A DNA stretch of 64,000 nucleotides from Algoriphagus zhangzhouensis (GTDB lineage Bacteria; Bacteroidota; Bacteroidia; Cytophagales; Cyclobacteriaceae), in assembly GCF_900148515.1 (NCBI RefSeq), contig NZ_FRXN01000005.1:131186-195185 (forward strand), given 5' to 3'. Positions 54,565 through 63,726 of this stretch are shown here, piece after piece (the stretch's first letter is position 1; every line of letters starts with the position of its first letter). The notes beneath the pieces were generated by a model. That model saw only the letters and a list, made by a program, of their open reading frames with translations. It was not told where the DNA came from and did not search any database. A program made the position numbers and the translations under genes.

Positions 54565-55770
54565 TTAAAATGATTCGTTTATGTTTAGGTAGAAGCCTGA
54601 ATTTCCTTCTCTGCCAAAAGCATAATCCGCAGAAATTGTTGTTCTGTTTTCTTCATTAATCATCACTCGTAGACCTACTCCATAGCCCAAATTGATATGC
54701 TCTAAAAGTTTTTCAGAGTCAAATTTACTACCGAATGAATTTGCATTGACGAATACTGTTCCGCCAAAAAGATTGCTGTTTTTTTGCAGAGGGAATCTAT
54801 ATTCTGCTTCTGAATAAAGCATGTTTTCTCCTCTGAATCTCCCTTGAGCATACCCTCTTCCAGTTCTACCAAACATGTCCCATCCAAGAGAGGGCAAGTT
54901 CATATAGGGTAAGTTTCCAGACACCAAAAAGTTGCCGTATGCCCAAAGTGCTAGCAGATGTCTTTTTCTTTTTTCGCTTAGATTAATATAATGACGATAG
55001 TCCAACAAAAGGGTAGAAGATGATTGATCTGACCCTAAAAAAGTAGGGTTGACTTTATAAGAAACTAAAGCAAAGTTTTTTTCATAAGGGGAAACGGAAT
55101 TGTCTCTGTTTTCATACACTCCGTTGATTGTAAACCCTGATAATGTATAACGGTCTAAATTAAAACCTAAAGCCTCATTATATGCATCATGTGAAAATTC
55201 ATAATCGGGAATCATATCTACATCCAAGAAGTTGTCAATTTTGGAATGAATATCTAAATGGTACCCAAATCCCAGGTAAAAATTGGTGTCCGAAACCCTT
55301 TTTAATACAGTTTCATAGAATCTAAATAATCGAAAATCCATTTGTTGATCTCCCCAATAGGATGGAGACAGACTTGAGTTTGGATTCACTTCAAATTCAT
55401 TGGGAGTATTGCTGCCCAACCCAAAAGTAGGCTGGGAAGTAATGAAATATCTCCAGTCTCCAATTAGTATTAAACTGTTTTGATCCAAAAAGATGTTGCT
55501 TCTCGAACTGAAAATCCATTGTCTCTTTGTGGTGTAAAGGAGGTTTCCTACCAAATTGGAAAGTTTGGTATTTTCTGGATTTCCCATGTACCAAGTAGCA
55601 GCCGGAGCAACACCAAACATCCAACCATTAGCTGGATTGTAGGCAATTGCAGGTAGGGGAACTAGCTTAAAGTCTTGAATTTTGTTTGACTCATACTCTG
55701 GTTCTTCCTGAGAAAAAACTTGAAAGCAAACTGAAATAATGATTAAAGCCGTAAAAAGAGAGTTCCTCAT
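54565..55770 (-). CDS. Omp85/BamA-type outer-membrane barrel without POTRA domains
   Basis: A 401-residue protein with a signal peptide (cleavage VFSQE) followed directly by barrel strands of the bacterial surface antigen (D15/PF01103) type: AIAYNPANGWMFGVAPAATWYMG and GYAQGRFRGENMLYSEAEYRFPL near the last strands, ending LNINESF. The size leaves no room for POTRA repeats. A patatin- or phosphatase-associated barrel is another possibility. Confidence 0.82.
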   Translation of the reverse strand: MRNSLFTALIIISVCFQVFSQEEPEYESNKIQDFKLVPLPAIAYNPANGWMFGVAPAATWYMGNPENTKLSNLVGNLLYTTKRQWIFSSRSNIFLDQNSLILIGDWRYFITSQPTFGLGSNTPNEFEVNPNSSLSPSYWGDQQMDFRLFRFYETVLKRVSDTNFYLGFGYHLDIHSKIDNFLDVDMIPDYEFSHDAYNEALGFNLDRYTLSGFTINGVYENRDNSVSPYEKNFALVSYKVNPTFLGSDQSSSTLLLDYRHYINLSEKRKRHLLALWAYGNFLVSGNLPYMNLPSLGWDMFGRTGRGYAQGRFRGENMLYSEAEYRFPLQKNSNLFGGTVFVNANSFGSKFDSEKLLEHINLGYGVGLRVMINEENRTTISADYAFGREGNSGFYLNINESF

Positions 55771-55832
55771 GAATTAAAGTTAGTAGGAATCTTTTCAATT
55801 ATTTTCTTGAGCTGAAAATTATTTGAATCCAA

Positions 55833-57044
55833 TTAGAAAGAGATATCCCATTGGACCCTAATTCTTGTTTCATCTTGTCTGAGGAGATCTTTGTCCTCAA
55901 AAGTGAATTCAGTGATCTCAGCTGTCAATTTGTTTTTGTGGCCTTGGAAGAAATAATTGACTGCAAAAGCAACTTCTTGCTGTTTGTTGGCTTTGATGCT
56001 TAAATCAGGACGATACTCAGATAATCTCATGGCGATTTCCAATTTTTCGGGAATTCCAGAGATGATACCATGAGGGAAATATCCCGCTTGAACATAATAT
56101 CCCGCCAAAGTGGTGTTTTCGTTAGTTCCTTTGTTGAGAATATATTTTCTATGAAGTTCACTAACCCATGAAAAGCCTTTGTAATTGAATGCTGTCTCCA
56201 ATTGGTACTGGTCAATTTTATATTGGCCATTGGATCCAGGTTCATAGCCCACTAATTGACCACCTCCAGATTGCGAAAACCTTGTATAGGGGCTGGTGTT
56301 GGTCACAGCTGCTAAAGCTATAAGTGCTGCTGGTTTCTCAGAAATTCCCACATCTCCACCTGAAAATGGGATCACTCGTCCTAAGAAGTTCCACTGAAGC
56401 CTTCCGAAATACATCAATTTATTGTCGTCATTGAAAGTGGCTGCTCTACCGGTTCCAGTTAGCATTGCAAGCCAATAACTGAAATTAGCAGCTCCTCGAC
56501 CTGCCAAGTTACCATAGGCAGTGATTCCCTGTTGTCTGTCAAGTGTAAATTCTCTGTTGATCAGTGATCTATCGACCATTTGCTGTTCGCCTGAGCTGAT
56601 AAATCTTTCTCTGGTAAACTCCACTTTCCATTGCCCAAATTTGAATTTTAGCCAAGGCCATTTTTCGATCATTACTCTAAAATCCAATAAGTTGCCTTGT
56701 CCTAATTCATACTCAAAGTAGTATTTCAACCATGGGTGATAGGCATGTCCACCAATTTTCAATCTGGACCTGTTTATTTTAAAAAGTCGGCTATTCAAAT
56801 TGGTGAAGTCATTGAAAGTAACCGGGTTTTGGTCATCAGGGGTAGCAAAGCGGAATTGAAGTCTTGCAGCAATTTGAAGTTCAAATTTCTTGTCACCGGT
56901 GGCAAAAACAAACCCTTTAGAACTATGAGAGATAGTCGCTTGTGTACTGTCAATTTTTTCTTGTCCTTTTAGGAGTTGCGGGGAAAGCAATAAAATGCAA
57001 AACGCCAATAGGAATACTGGCGGGTTGAAAAATGAACTTTTCAT
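55833..57044 (-). CDS. Phosphate-selective-type porin (OprO/OprP family)
   Basis: A 403-residue protein. ATG 57044 gives a proper signal peptide (QLLKGQEK); an earlier start adds 18 unlikely residues. Strands such as KFELQIAARLQFRFA, FKINRSRLKIGGHAYHPWLKYYFEYE and WLKFKFGQWKVEFTRERFISSGEQQMVDRS match the OprP/OprO pattern. It should form an outer-membrane channel for anions. It is probably a single-gene unit, placed after the operon that ends with the terminator at 57105. Confidence 0.9.
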   Translation of the reverse strand: MKSSFFNPPVFLLAFCILLLSPQLLKGQEKIDSTQATISHSSKGFVFATGDKKFELQIAARLQFRFATPDDQNPVTFNDFTNLNSRLFKINRSRLKIGGHAYHPWLKYYFEYELGQGNLLDFRVMIEKWPWLKFKFGQWKVEFTRERFISSGEQQMVDRSLINREFTLDRQQGITAYGNLAGRGAANFSYWLAMLTGTGRAATFNDDNKLMYFGRLQWNFLGRVIPFSGGDVGISEKPAALIALAAVTNTSPYTRFSQSGGGQLVGYEPGSNGQYKIDQYQLETAFNYKGFSWVSELHRKYILNKGTNENTTLAGYYVQAGYFPHGIISGIPEKLEIAMRLSEYRPDLSIKANKQQEVAFAVNYFFQGHKNKLTAEITEFTFEDKDLLRQDETRIRVQWDISF

Positions 57045-57104
57045 CAAAATTAGAAATGGTGTACAGCTAAATGGAGAAGATTTTCTCCGAGCGGGCAAAA
57101 TTAA

Positions 57105-57136
57105 TAAAAAATCCCCCTACTAGATTAGTAGGGGGA
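57105..57136 (-). terminator. Terminator of the 61184-57150 operon
   Basis: An 11-bp perfect stem (57112-57122 with 57126-57136) runs on the minus strand into seven T (57105-57111). Confidence 0.9.
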
Positions 57137-57149
57137 GTAATTTAAGTGC

Positions 57150-57803
57150 TTACTTCTGAGGAATCCTGAAAACAATTCCACCTTCTAGTCCAAATTGCAA
57201 TAAGCTGGAATAAGAACTCAATCCTCCACCAACTCCTCCTGTTCCAAAATATAAACCGCCGCCAATGGCCTGAGTGGCTGAAACAAGCGATGCTTGAACC
57301 CTCAGTGCGATGTTTTCAGCTAGCCAGAAGTTGGAGCCTCCTCTAACTTGCCAAGAGAATTTTGTTGCTGAATTGGAGTTGCCATTATCTGGATTATCTA
57401 CTCCAAAAATCCCCAATCCCATTCCTGCTCCAGCAAATGGTTCAACTTGCTCACTCACTGGAAAATACCTAGTTCCGTTGATGAAGATATAGTTAATTCC
57501 TAGGTCGAAAGTGGTGTTTTGAATTTGATTAAATATCCCCTCATCCAAATATGTAGTTGGAGCACTTGTGTCTTGTCTTAGGTATTGGATCTCAATGGCA
57601 CCTCTATCTGGAATATGATATTCCAATCCGAGTCCCCATCTAAGCCCATCTTGAATAGTTCCGTTGAAATAGGAAGAGCTTGAATAATAAGAATCTACCT
57701 GATCTTTGAAAATATAACCCGCATAGGTGTTCAATCTTAATTCTTGCGCCATTAAGAAGGTGCTAGAAAAAATGAACAAGGCAATAAGGCTTAGCTTTTT
57801 CAT
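57150..57803 (-). CDS. Outer-membrane beta-barrel protein
   Basis: A 217-residue protein. ATG 57803 begins a clean signal peptide (cleavage FLMAQE); a longer reading from 57866 would overlap the upstream gene. Strands such as GLRWGLGLEYHIPDRGAIEIQYL, VEPFAGAGMGLGIFG and FGLEGGIVFRIPQ mark a small barrel. It is the last gene of an operon before a strong terminator. Confidence 0.8.
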   Translation of the reverse strand: MKKLSLIALFIFSSTFLMAQELRLNTYAGYIFKDQVDSYYSSSSYFNGTIQDGLRWGLGLEYHIPDRGAIEIQYLRQDTSAPTTYLDEGIFNQIQNTTFDLGINYIFINGTRYFPVSEQVEPFAGAGMGLGIFGVDNPDNGNSNSATKFSWQVRGGSNFWLAENIALRVQASLVSATQAIGGGLYFGTGGVGGGLSSYSSLLQFGLEGGIVFRIPQK

Positions 57804-57814
57804 GATTTTTTGGT

Positions 57815-58543
57815 TTAGTTTTTCATTTTTCCTCTTCCAATTGGAAGGTTGGCGTACAAGGCCCATTGACTATGATGTTGATTACCGGAAGTGTCTTTGA
57901 TGACATCTGAGAAACCTTGATGATGTCGAATTCCAACTGCATTGATATGATCTTTTCCTACCATTAGACCCAGTCCGATGACGTATCCAATGTCAAATTT
58001 GTTGATTTGATCTTTTATATCGTTTTTATACTCAAGTTTGCTTGCCCCATTTTTTACCTCAAAAACATCCCAGGCTTTCATTCTCATGGAGATTTGAGGT
58101 CCAAATTCTAAGAATAGTTTATCAGTTCTGTAATACCTCATGGTAAATGGAACGCTTAGATACTTGATAGTCTTGTCAGCAGTACTTTCTTGGAATAATG
58201 CATTTAGCTCCTCATCTCCTAAATCGTAAAAAGCTAGCCCTTTCATGCCACGTTTGTATTTGGCCAGCATTTCTAGATTCCACATCCATTTTTCATTCAC
58301 TCGATGGCTGAAAAACAATCCCATACTGAAAGAGCGTAAATCTTTTCCAGTTTGGTAATTGGAAAAATGATGAGTGCTTTCATTCATATGAAGCCCAAAA
58401 AGGTTTTTCTCGGTATTTAATTTGTCTCCAAAAATCAAACTCATCAAAACTTGAGAATTGGCTCTTTGAGGTGCCAAGGCTAGAAGTCCTAAAGTCAAAC
58501 TGAACGCAAAGACTGATTTCCAACTAGATCTTGATAATTCCAT
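57815..58543 (-). CDS. PorT-like outer-membrane barrel protein
   Basis: A 242-residue protein with a signal peptide (cleavage RANSQV). It has PorT-family-like features: SLPFTMRYY-type strand KYLSVPFTMRYYRTDKLFLEFGPQ, DIGYVIGLGLMVGKDHINAVGIRHHQGFSDV, and ends with a basic tail. It is spaced 6 nt from the upstream barrel gene. Confidence 0.8.
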   Translation of the reverse strand: MELSRSSWKSVFAFSLTLGLLALAPQRANSQVLMSLIFGDKLNTEKNLFGLHMNESTHHFSNYQTGKDLRSFSMGLFFSHRVNEKWMWNLEMLAKYKRGMKGLAFYDLGDEELNALFQESTADKTIKYLSVPFTMRYYRTDKLFLEFGPQISMRMKAWDVFEVKNGASKLEYKNDIKDQINKFDIGYVIGLGLMVGKDHINAVGIRHHQGFSDVIKDTSGNQHHSQWALYANLPIGRGKMKN

Positions 58544-58549
58544 TTCGGC

Positions 58550-59593
58550 CTATTGATTTTTGACTTTTTTGAACCCCGCAAATCGATAATTCAAATTGAG
58601 AAGAAATTGACTTCTTCTACCAAACACTCCCAATTCTGTTCTGAGCATCCAGTTTTTGCTGTATTGATATTGAGCCCCAAAGATTAGGTTAAATGGAGCT
58701 GCTACTTTTTTGTCAAGTTTGTAGTCAATTGTTCCGTTGTCTGGGTCAATTCCATTCGAAACATCTTCCAGTTTATTGATGATTTGATTGACAACTAGCC
58801 TTTGACCTGGAGGAAGTGTGGCAGACCATTCTCTTAAGGCGCCAATAAAATTACCACTTCCAAATCCAGGAAAAATTTGGCTCACTGGTATCGAGCCTTG
58901 CGTATCATTTTGAATGGATTGGTAGAAAGTACCTCCCCAAACAGATAAGTTTCTTTGTGGATTTCTCAAGGATGGGATTGTATGACCTATTCTCAAGCTG
59001 GAGTTGAAAGCAGGAACGGGCTCCACCATTACTTCAATATTCGCATAGTTGATATTGTTGTCCCAAGCGACCCATACCGGGCCAAAAGCACCAGTCAAGG
59101 TTCCTCCGAATCCAGCACTTTTTGCATTGAAATTTTGCTTGGTTTGGAATCCAACTGGCTCGATTAGCGTGATTTCTGTTTGGGTACCACCTCCTCCAAA
59201 GATTCCATAAACATTCAGAAAAGGTAAAACCCAAATATCTGGTCTTACGGTTACAGCATAGGTGTTAGCGATCGTAGGTCCAAATTTGATGAAATTACTA
59301 ACATCAACCATGTCACTTCCATTGAAACCAACAAGGGTCTGATTGATGGATATTTCCTGTCTTTGAGTAAAATAGATGACACTGGCTCCCCATGCATATG
59401 GAAGATCATAGCCTGCTTTCGAAGCTTTTTTACCCAAAATTGGAAAAGTGTAAGGGTAATCCATTTGCTTCAAGCTATCAAAATAGTCTTGGTAGATTGG
59501 GTTGAAGATTTTCTGAGCACCCTGTCCATTTACATGGTGAATGCTTAAAAATAAAATCGAAAGGATGATTCCAGCTCTTAATAGTTTGTACAT
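58550..59593 (-). CDS. Outer-membrane protein of unknown function
   Basis: A 347-residue protein with a signal peptide (cleavage HVNGQG) and many amphipathic strands (SVIYFTQRQEISINQTLVGF, AVTVRPDIWVLPFLNVYGIFGGGG, VWVAWDNNINYANI, NLIFGAQYQYSKNWMLRTELGVFGRR). It resembles generic Bacteroidota 'transporter-like' barrels. It sits in the middle of the HAD-phosphatase operon. Confidence 0.78.
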   Translation of the reverse strand: MYKLLRAGIILSILFLSIHHVNGQGAQKIFNPIYQDYFDSLKQMDYPYTFPILGKKASKAGYDLPYAWGASVIYFTQRQEISINQTLVGFNGSDMVDVSNFIKFGPTIANTYAVTVRPDIWVLPFLNVYGIFGGGGTQTEITLIEPVGFQTKQNFNAKSAGFGGTLTGAFGPVWVAWDNNINYANIEVMVEPVPAFNSSLRIGHTIPSLRNPQRNLSVWGGTFYQSIQNDTQGSIPVSQIFPGFGSGNFIGALREWSATLPPGQRLVVNQIINKLEDVSNGIDPDNGTIDYKLDKKVAAPFNLIFGAQYQYSKNWMLRTELGVFGRRSQFLLNLNYRFAGFKKVKNQ

Positions 59594-59607
59594 GAAATGT
59601 GATTGGT

Positions 59608-60156
59608 TTAGTCTCTTTTCTCCCAGATTTTTTTGTTAAATGCTATTCCAAATGTCCAGGCATTATAGATCTCTTTTTTATTTTCGTATGCTAAATTTAA
59701 AGCTATTTCAAAGTTTTCGGTGATTTCAAAGCTATATTCTGTTCCCAATCGGAAGAAGGTCAGGTTCTCTGTTTTCTCAAATTCATATCCTGGTCCTGCA
59801 AAAAAAGACCAATGCTTTAGGGCATGATAGTGCATTACCAAAGCTGTTGAGAAAGGGAAACTACGTTCCAATAATGTCTCTCCATCTTCTACCTCAAATG
59901 TTTGGAGTTTAATGTCAGTCTGGAATGCAACAGACCATCTCGGATGGAAGAAATAATCAATATCTGCTCCCCAAGTAGGTATAATTGCTACTGTTTTTTC
60001 ACCCTCCACAGCATGGGGTACATGGGAGTTTGCCATCATAATGGCTGCTCTAATTTTGGGTATATGCTCCTTTTCATTTTCTTCTGCCTCCTCTTGGGCG
60101 AAAGAAAAATTGCAAACTGAAATGAAGAGAATGAAAAAGTATAGTCTGATCTTCAC
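59608..60156 (-). CDS. Exported hypothetical protein, probable small barrel (GTG start)
   Basis: A 182-residue protein. The GTG at 60156, 2 nt after the HAD gene's stop, starts an exact signal peptide (KIRLYFFILFISVCNFSFAQ). An ATG at 60213 would overlap the HAD gene by 55 nt and destroy the signal. The mature part has strands like WSVAFQTDIKLQTFEV, WSFFAGPGYEFEKTENL and FEIALNLAYENKKEI, consistent with a small barrel. Confidence 0.75.
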   Translation of the reverse strand: MKIRLYFFILFISVCNFSFAQEEAEENEKEHIPKIRAAIMMANSHVPHAVEGEKTVAIIPTWGADIDYFFHPRWSVAFQTDIKLQTFEVEDGETLLERSFPFSTALVMHYHALKHWSFFAGPGYEFEKTENLTFFRLGTEYSFEITENFEIALNLAYENKKEIYNAWTFGIAFNKKIWEKRD

Positions 60157-60158
60157 GA

Positions 60159-61184
60159 TTATGGATTTGGGTAAACGATTTTCCAATCTTTGGCCATATC
60201 CACCAATAGCCATCCATTTGATTCTGCATTATCCAGACCTCTAACCAATTGGCCGACTAAAGAGTTTCGGTCATATGCATACTCACGAATGGAGTCCGTA
60301 TGATGGATATATACACCCAACCTTGGTCCCGGTGATTGAGTTGTGTATTCCAACATCTCATAGTCTCCATCAGAATTCCCAAATGCCATAATCGGTCTTT
60401 CGCCGATATGTTGGTGGATTCCTACCGGTTTTCCTGCTTTATCGTCATAGAAGTTTAGCTCCGGAAGTTTGACAATCTGGTTTTTGCCATCTACCTCTGT
60501 GTATTCTGCTTTCAAAGAAGAACCAACTACCTGATAAGGAGGTATTCCATAGGTTTCTTCAGCCCAGGCTCTGATAAAGTCTATTCCTCCTCCAGAAACA
60601 ATAAAAGTTTTATATCCACTTTCTCTTAAATACTCCATTAGCTCCACCATGGGATAGTAGATCATTTGATTAAATGCTTTGCCTGTTTGTGGATGCTTTG
60701 AAGTTTTAATCCAATCTCTAACAGAAGAAGTAAATTGATCTTCTGTCATGCCAGCATGGGAAACCATTACAATTTCTGCCAATGCCTTTTCTCCTCCTTC
60801 CAAAGCAGTTTGTAAATCATCCTCAAGGATAGCTTTAAGTGTGGGGTTTGCAGACCATTCGGGATGCCCAGGAGAATGCTTCTTAATGAAATCAATGGCA
60901 TAGAAAAGCTGAAAGTAGACTGGGTTTTCGGCCCAAAGGGTCCCATCATTATCAAAAACAGCTATCCTCTTGCTTTCAGGAACAAAATCAGGGCTAGAGG
61001 AGTCTGTTGTTTTTTCTACAAACTGAATGATTTTTTGTTTAGAAGGGCCGTCATTCCATGAAGTGAGTGCAGTTTCCTCTACTACAACCGATTCTAATGA
61101 ATCATAATCTTGTTTTGGTGCACAATAGCTCACAAAAAAGATCAATAACAGTCCAGAAATCTGGTGAAAAGTAAAATGTTTCAT
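60159..61184 (-). CDS. HAD-superfamily phosphatase-like lipoprotein
   Basis: A 341-residue protein. ATG 61184 gives a lipoprotein signal (FFVSYCAP, Cys21); an earlier start at 61226 is less likely. HAD motifs are complete: DNDGT with nucleophile Asp78 and Asp80 (motif I), VSGGG (motif II region) and GNSDGDYEML (motif IV). It is presumably a periplasm- or surface-facing phosphatase. It is the first gene of an operon with four outer-membrane proteins, which is an unusual pairing. Confidence 0.86.
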   Translation of the reverse strand: MKHFTFHQISGLLLIFFVSYCAPKQDYDSLESVVVEETALTSWNDGPSKQKIIQFVEKTTDSSSPDFVPESKRIAVFDNDGTLWAENPVYFQLFYAIDFIKKHSPGHPEWSANPTLKAILEDDLQTALEGGEKALAEIVMVSHAGMTEDQFTSSVRDWIKTSKHPQTGKAFNQMIYYPMVELMEYLRESGYKTFIVSGGGIDFIRAWAEETYGIPPYQVVGSSLKAEYTEVDGKNQIVKLPELNFYDDKAGKPVGIHQHIGERPIMAFGNSDGDYEMLEYTTQSPGPRLGVYIHHTDSIREYAYDRNSLVGQLVRGLDNAESNGWLLVDMAKDWKIVYPNP

Positions 61185-61326
61185 AGCAATAAAATTTAAA
61201 TAGATGAGGGAGCTGAAATCTCCCACTATTAGAAGCTAAAATCAATTTGATCCCGATGAATTCAATTGCTTTTGAAATTCCTTGATAAACTTATTGTTAC
61301 TAATTTTCTGAAAGCAAAGAATTTCC

Positions 61327-61374
61327 AAAAAAGAAGTAAGATTCAGGAATTAATTTTCCCTGAATCTTACTTCT
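61327..61374 (-). terminator. Terminator overlapping the end of the OmpA-family gene
   Basis: A 16-bp perfect stem (61332-61347 with 61359-61374, loop 11 nt) runs on the minus strand into a T run (61327-61332). The stem's right half codes for the last residues and the stop codon (61350-61352) lies in the loop. Confidence 0.85.
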
Positions 61375-63722
61375 ACTTTTCTATCTGAGTCGGATGAGCC
61401 TTTTGTAGCTCCCCGGATAATTAGCCCTCCAACATCGCTGTTGATGCGGCTTTCTTCAATTCCCTGGGAAATGAAATAGTCTTTGACTGAGGCTACCCGT
61501 TTGGAGGAGATTTGCAAGTTGTAGCTTACCGTTCCGGTATTGTCAGCATAACCAGTTAACTCCAATCCTAAATCAGGATTTTCATTTAATACCTCTATCA
61601 CTTTTTTGAGTTTTTCTTCTTCAGAAGAAGTCAATCCTGTTTGATTAATTCCAAAAAAGATCTCGATTTTGCTTTGGTTTAATAATGCATGGGAAAGTGT
61701 AGGTACTGATTTTTCTACCACTACTGTGTCAGGAGTAGGGGTTACAGTTGTAATTCTTTGTAAACTATCGATCAAGATGCTATCTGCTTTGATTTGAGCC
61801 ATCATCAATGAATCTCTTCTAGCTTGCTCCTCAGCAGCTTTTTTATCACCTGAGTTTGCAATTGCCGAAGTAGCTGCCGCAGTTCCTCCTACTAACAAGG
61901 CATCCTTAAGCAATTCATTGTTCTTCTTCTCAAGTTTCTCCTGCTTTTTACGGTTTTTCTCCATTTTCTTAGCAGTCTTTTCATCCATTGCCTCAGTGTT
62001 TACCTGCAATTCTTGCGGTTCTGTTTCTTGTGGTTCATACTCTTGCGGTTCTGGGATGCGAGAGGCAAAAGCCATGATCATCGCTGAATCTCTTTTTGCT
62101 TGAGCTTGAAGCATTTCTGATCTGAATTCTTCCATCTTCTCCTCAAATTCCTCTTTGGACATCATGTCAGAGTTGGTGGAATCAGTTGCGGAAGTTGCTC
62201 TGGCTAGCATGACCTGAGTTGAATCTTGATTTGCAGAGAGGCTATCCAAATAGACTTCTGTAGGTCCTGAGGCGGAATACAAAATCTTGCTGACTTGTCC
62301 TGGATAGATTAATAATTGCTTCATCATGGCAGTTGAGTCCATATAATGAACTTCGTCATTGACTTCTACAGCTTGAATAGAATCTAGTTTGAATTCTATT
62401 TGCGCATCGATTGTATTAAGACTTGTAAGTTGACCATTGGCAATGCTTCTTTCATTTTCAAGACTAGCGACTCTAGTTTCTGTTATTTCTGCAGAAACTG
62501 TACTGTCTCTTCTCGCCAATTCTATCGTTTCATCAATTTGAGCAAGTTGATTCTGGCTTTGAAGAAGATCGGATTGAACTGTCGCTCTTTGAGCTAATAG
62601 CGAATCGCGAACCAGTTCAAGCTCAGCTTTAGCCACTGAATCCATGGCAGTGCTATCTCTCATGAATCCATTTTGCTCCCAGCTTGGAAGCTGAATTACA
62701 GTAAAATAATTATTGGTAACTGGAGCGGATTGAATAGCATTTACCTGAGTGGAATCAGCTTTCTCCATTTGCTTTGCAGAAAGTTCAGTAGGAACAAAGG
62801 TGTATCGTTGGCTAATAACAGGAGGATTGAAACTTTCTTTATTGGCTCCTAAACTGAATTTGACCCCAATGCCATGATAGATATACCAATCTCCTTTGCC
62901 ATTTTCCATTCCCCTGTATGGATTGTCTAGTGTGACAAGGTTAGTGCCTGGTTTTGCAGCATATTGCTGAAAATCATTGTCATAGGATGTTCTGTAAACA
63001 CCAGATACATCATCCAAATAATCGGTAGCAGCTCTTTTGAAATCCGATTGGGCGAAGATCTCAATGCCTTTTGCAATTCGAATCCGGAATCCCAAACCAA
63101 GATTGGCATACATGGTAGCTTTATTGTATCCGCCAACTACTTCTGTTTCAAGTTCTCTCAAACTTGTTTCAAAAGTTCCATCAGGAATAACATTAAGATT
63201 CTTGTAATTGTATTCATTACCATCTGCATCCAAAAGGTCCCCATAGACATTGAAAGACTGAACTCCAAGGCCTAGAACTATGTAGGGAGCAAAGAAGGAT
63301 TTTCCAGAAAGTAGCCAGTTGTTATCGGGCTTGATGACAAATGAAAGTCCAGCATCTGTCACATTTGTTTGGAAGTTCAGTGCTCTGTCAAAGTTCATCC
63401 CCTCGGTGTATAAGGTTCCGTCATTTTTGACAAATCGATCTCCTGAACCAAACTGATAGCTTCCCGCTGTAAACATCAATCCTACAGAATTTCCTAAGGC
63501 ATATTCAATAGAAGCTTGATAGGATAGGTTTTCAGAATAGTGATTATACCTTTTATAAAGCTTGGTGAATTGATCGAAATTTTTGATTCCTAAAGGGCGG
63601 ATATCTCCAAAATAATTGGTTGTACCGGCGCTAAATCCGAATCTCCATTTGTATCCATATTGCTGTCCAAAAGCTGGAGAAATAAAAAGGAGAATCGCGA
63701 AAATTGATACTAGTTTTTTCAT
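61350..63722 (-). CDS. OmpA-family protein with N-terminal barrel
   Basis: A 790-residue protein with a signal peptide (SPAFGQQ) and an N-terminal beta-barrel (about 22-300; GYKWRFGFSAGTTNYFGDIRP, NLGLGFRIRIAKGIEIFAQ). A long Ala/Ser/Glu/Gln-rich helical coiled coil follows (about 370-650) that includes an EPQE repeat. The C-terminal OmpA peptidoglycan-binding domain has FFGINQTGLTSSEEEKLKKVIEVL, LTGYADNTGTVSYNLQISSKRVASV and SDSDRKVEVRF. It is likely to link the outer membrane to peptidoglycan. Confidence 0.9.
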   Translation of the reverse strand: MKKLVSIFAILLFISPAFGQQYGYKWRFGFSAGTTNYFGDIRPLGIKNFDQFTKLYKRYNHYSENLSYQASIEYALGNSVGLMFTAGSYQFGSGDRFVKNDGTLYTEGMNFDRALNFQTNVTDAGLSFVIKPDNNWLLSGKSFFAPYIVLGLGVQSFNVYGDLLDADGNEYNYKNLNVIPDGTFETSLRELETEVVGGYNKATMYANLGLGFRIRIAKGIEIFAQSDFKRAATDYLDDVSGVYRTSYDNDFQQYAAKPGTNLVTLDNPYRGMENGKGDWYIYHGIGVKFSLGANKESFNPPVISQRYTFVPTELSAKQMEKADSTQVNAIQSAPVTNNYFTVIQLPSWEQNGFMRDSTAMDSVAKAELELVRDSLLAQRATVQSDLLQSQNQLAQIDETIELARRDSTVSAEITETRVASLENERSIANGQLTSLNTIDAQIEFKLDSIQAVEVNDEVHYMDSTAMMKQLLIYPGQVSKILYSASGPTEVYLDSLSANQDSTQVMLARATSATDSTNSDMMSKEEFEEKMEEFRSEMLQAQAKRDSAMIMAFASRIPEPQEYEPQETEPQELQVNTEAMDEKTAKKMEKNRKKQEKLEKKNNELLKDALLVGGTAAATSAIANSGDKKAAEEQARRDSLMMAQIKADSILIDSLQRITTVTPTPDTVVVEKSVPTLSHALLNQSKIEIFFGINQTGLTSSEEEKLKKVIEVLNENPDLGLELTGYADNTGTVSYNLQISSKRVASVKDYFISQGIEESRINSDVGGLIIRGATKGSSDSDRKVEVRFREN
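62007..62051 (-). repeat. Triple EPQE coding repeat in the OmpA-family gene
   Basis: Three 15-bp units encode EPQEY, EPQET and EPQEL in the coiled-coil/linker region. Two of the units share an identical 13-bp core. Confidence 0.7.
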
Positions 63723-63726
63723 CGTC

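Noticed and set aside
62007..62051. EPQE repeat as a CRISPR or satellite array
   Set aside because: It is an in-frame coding repeat of 15-bp units without spacers.
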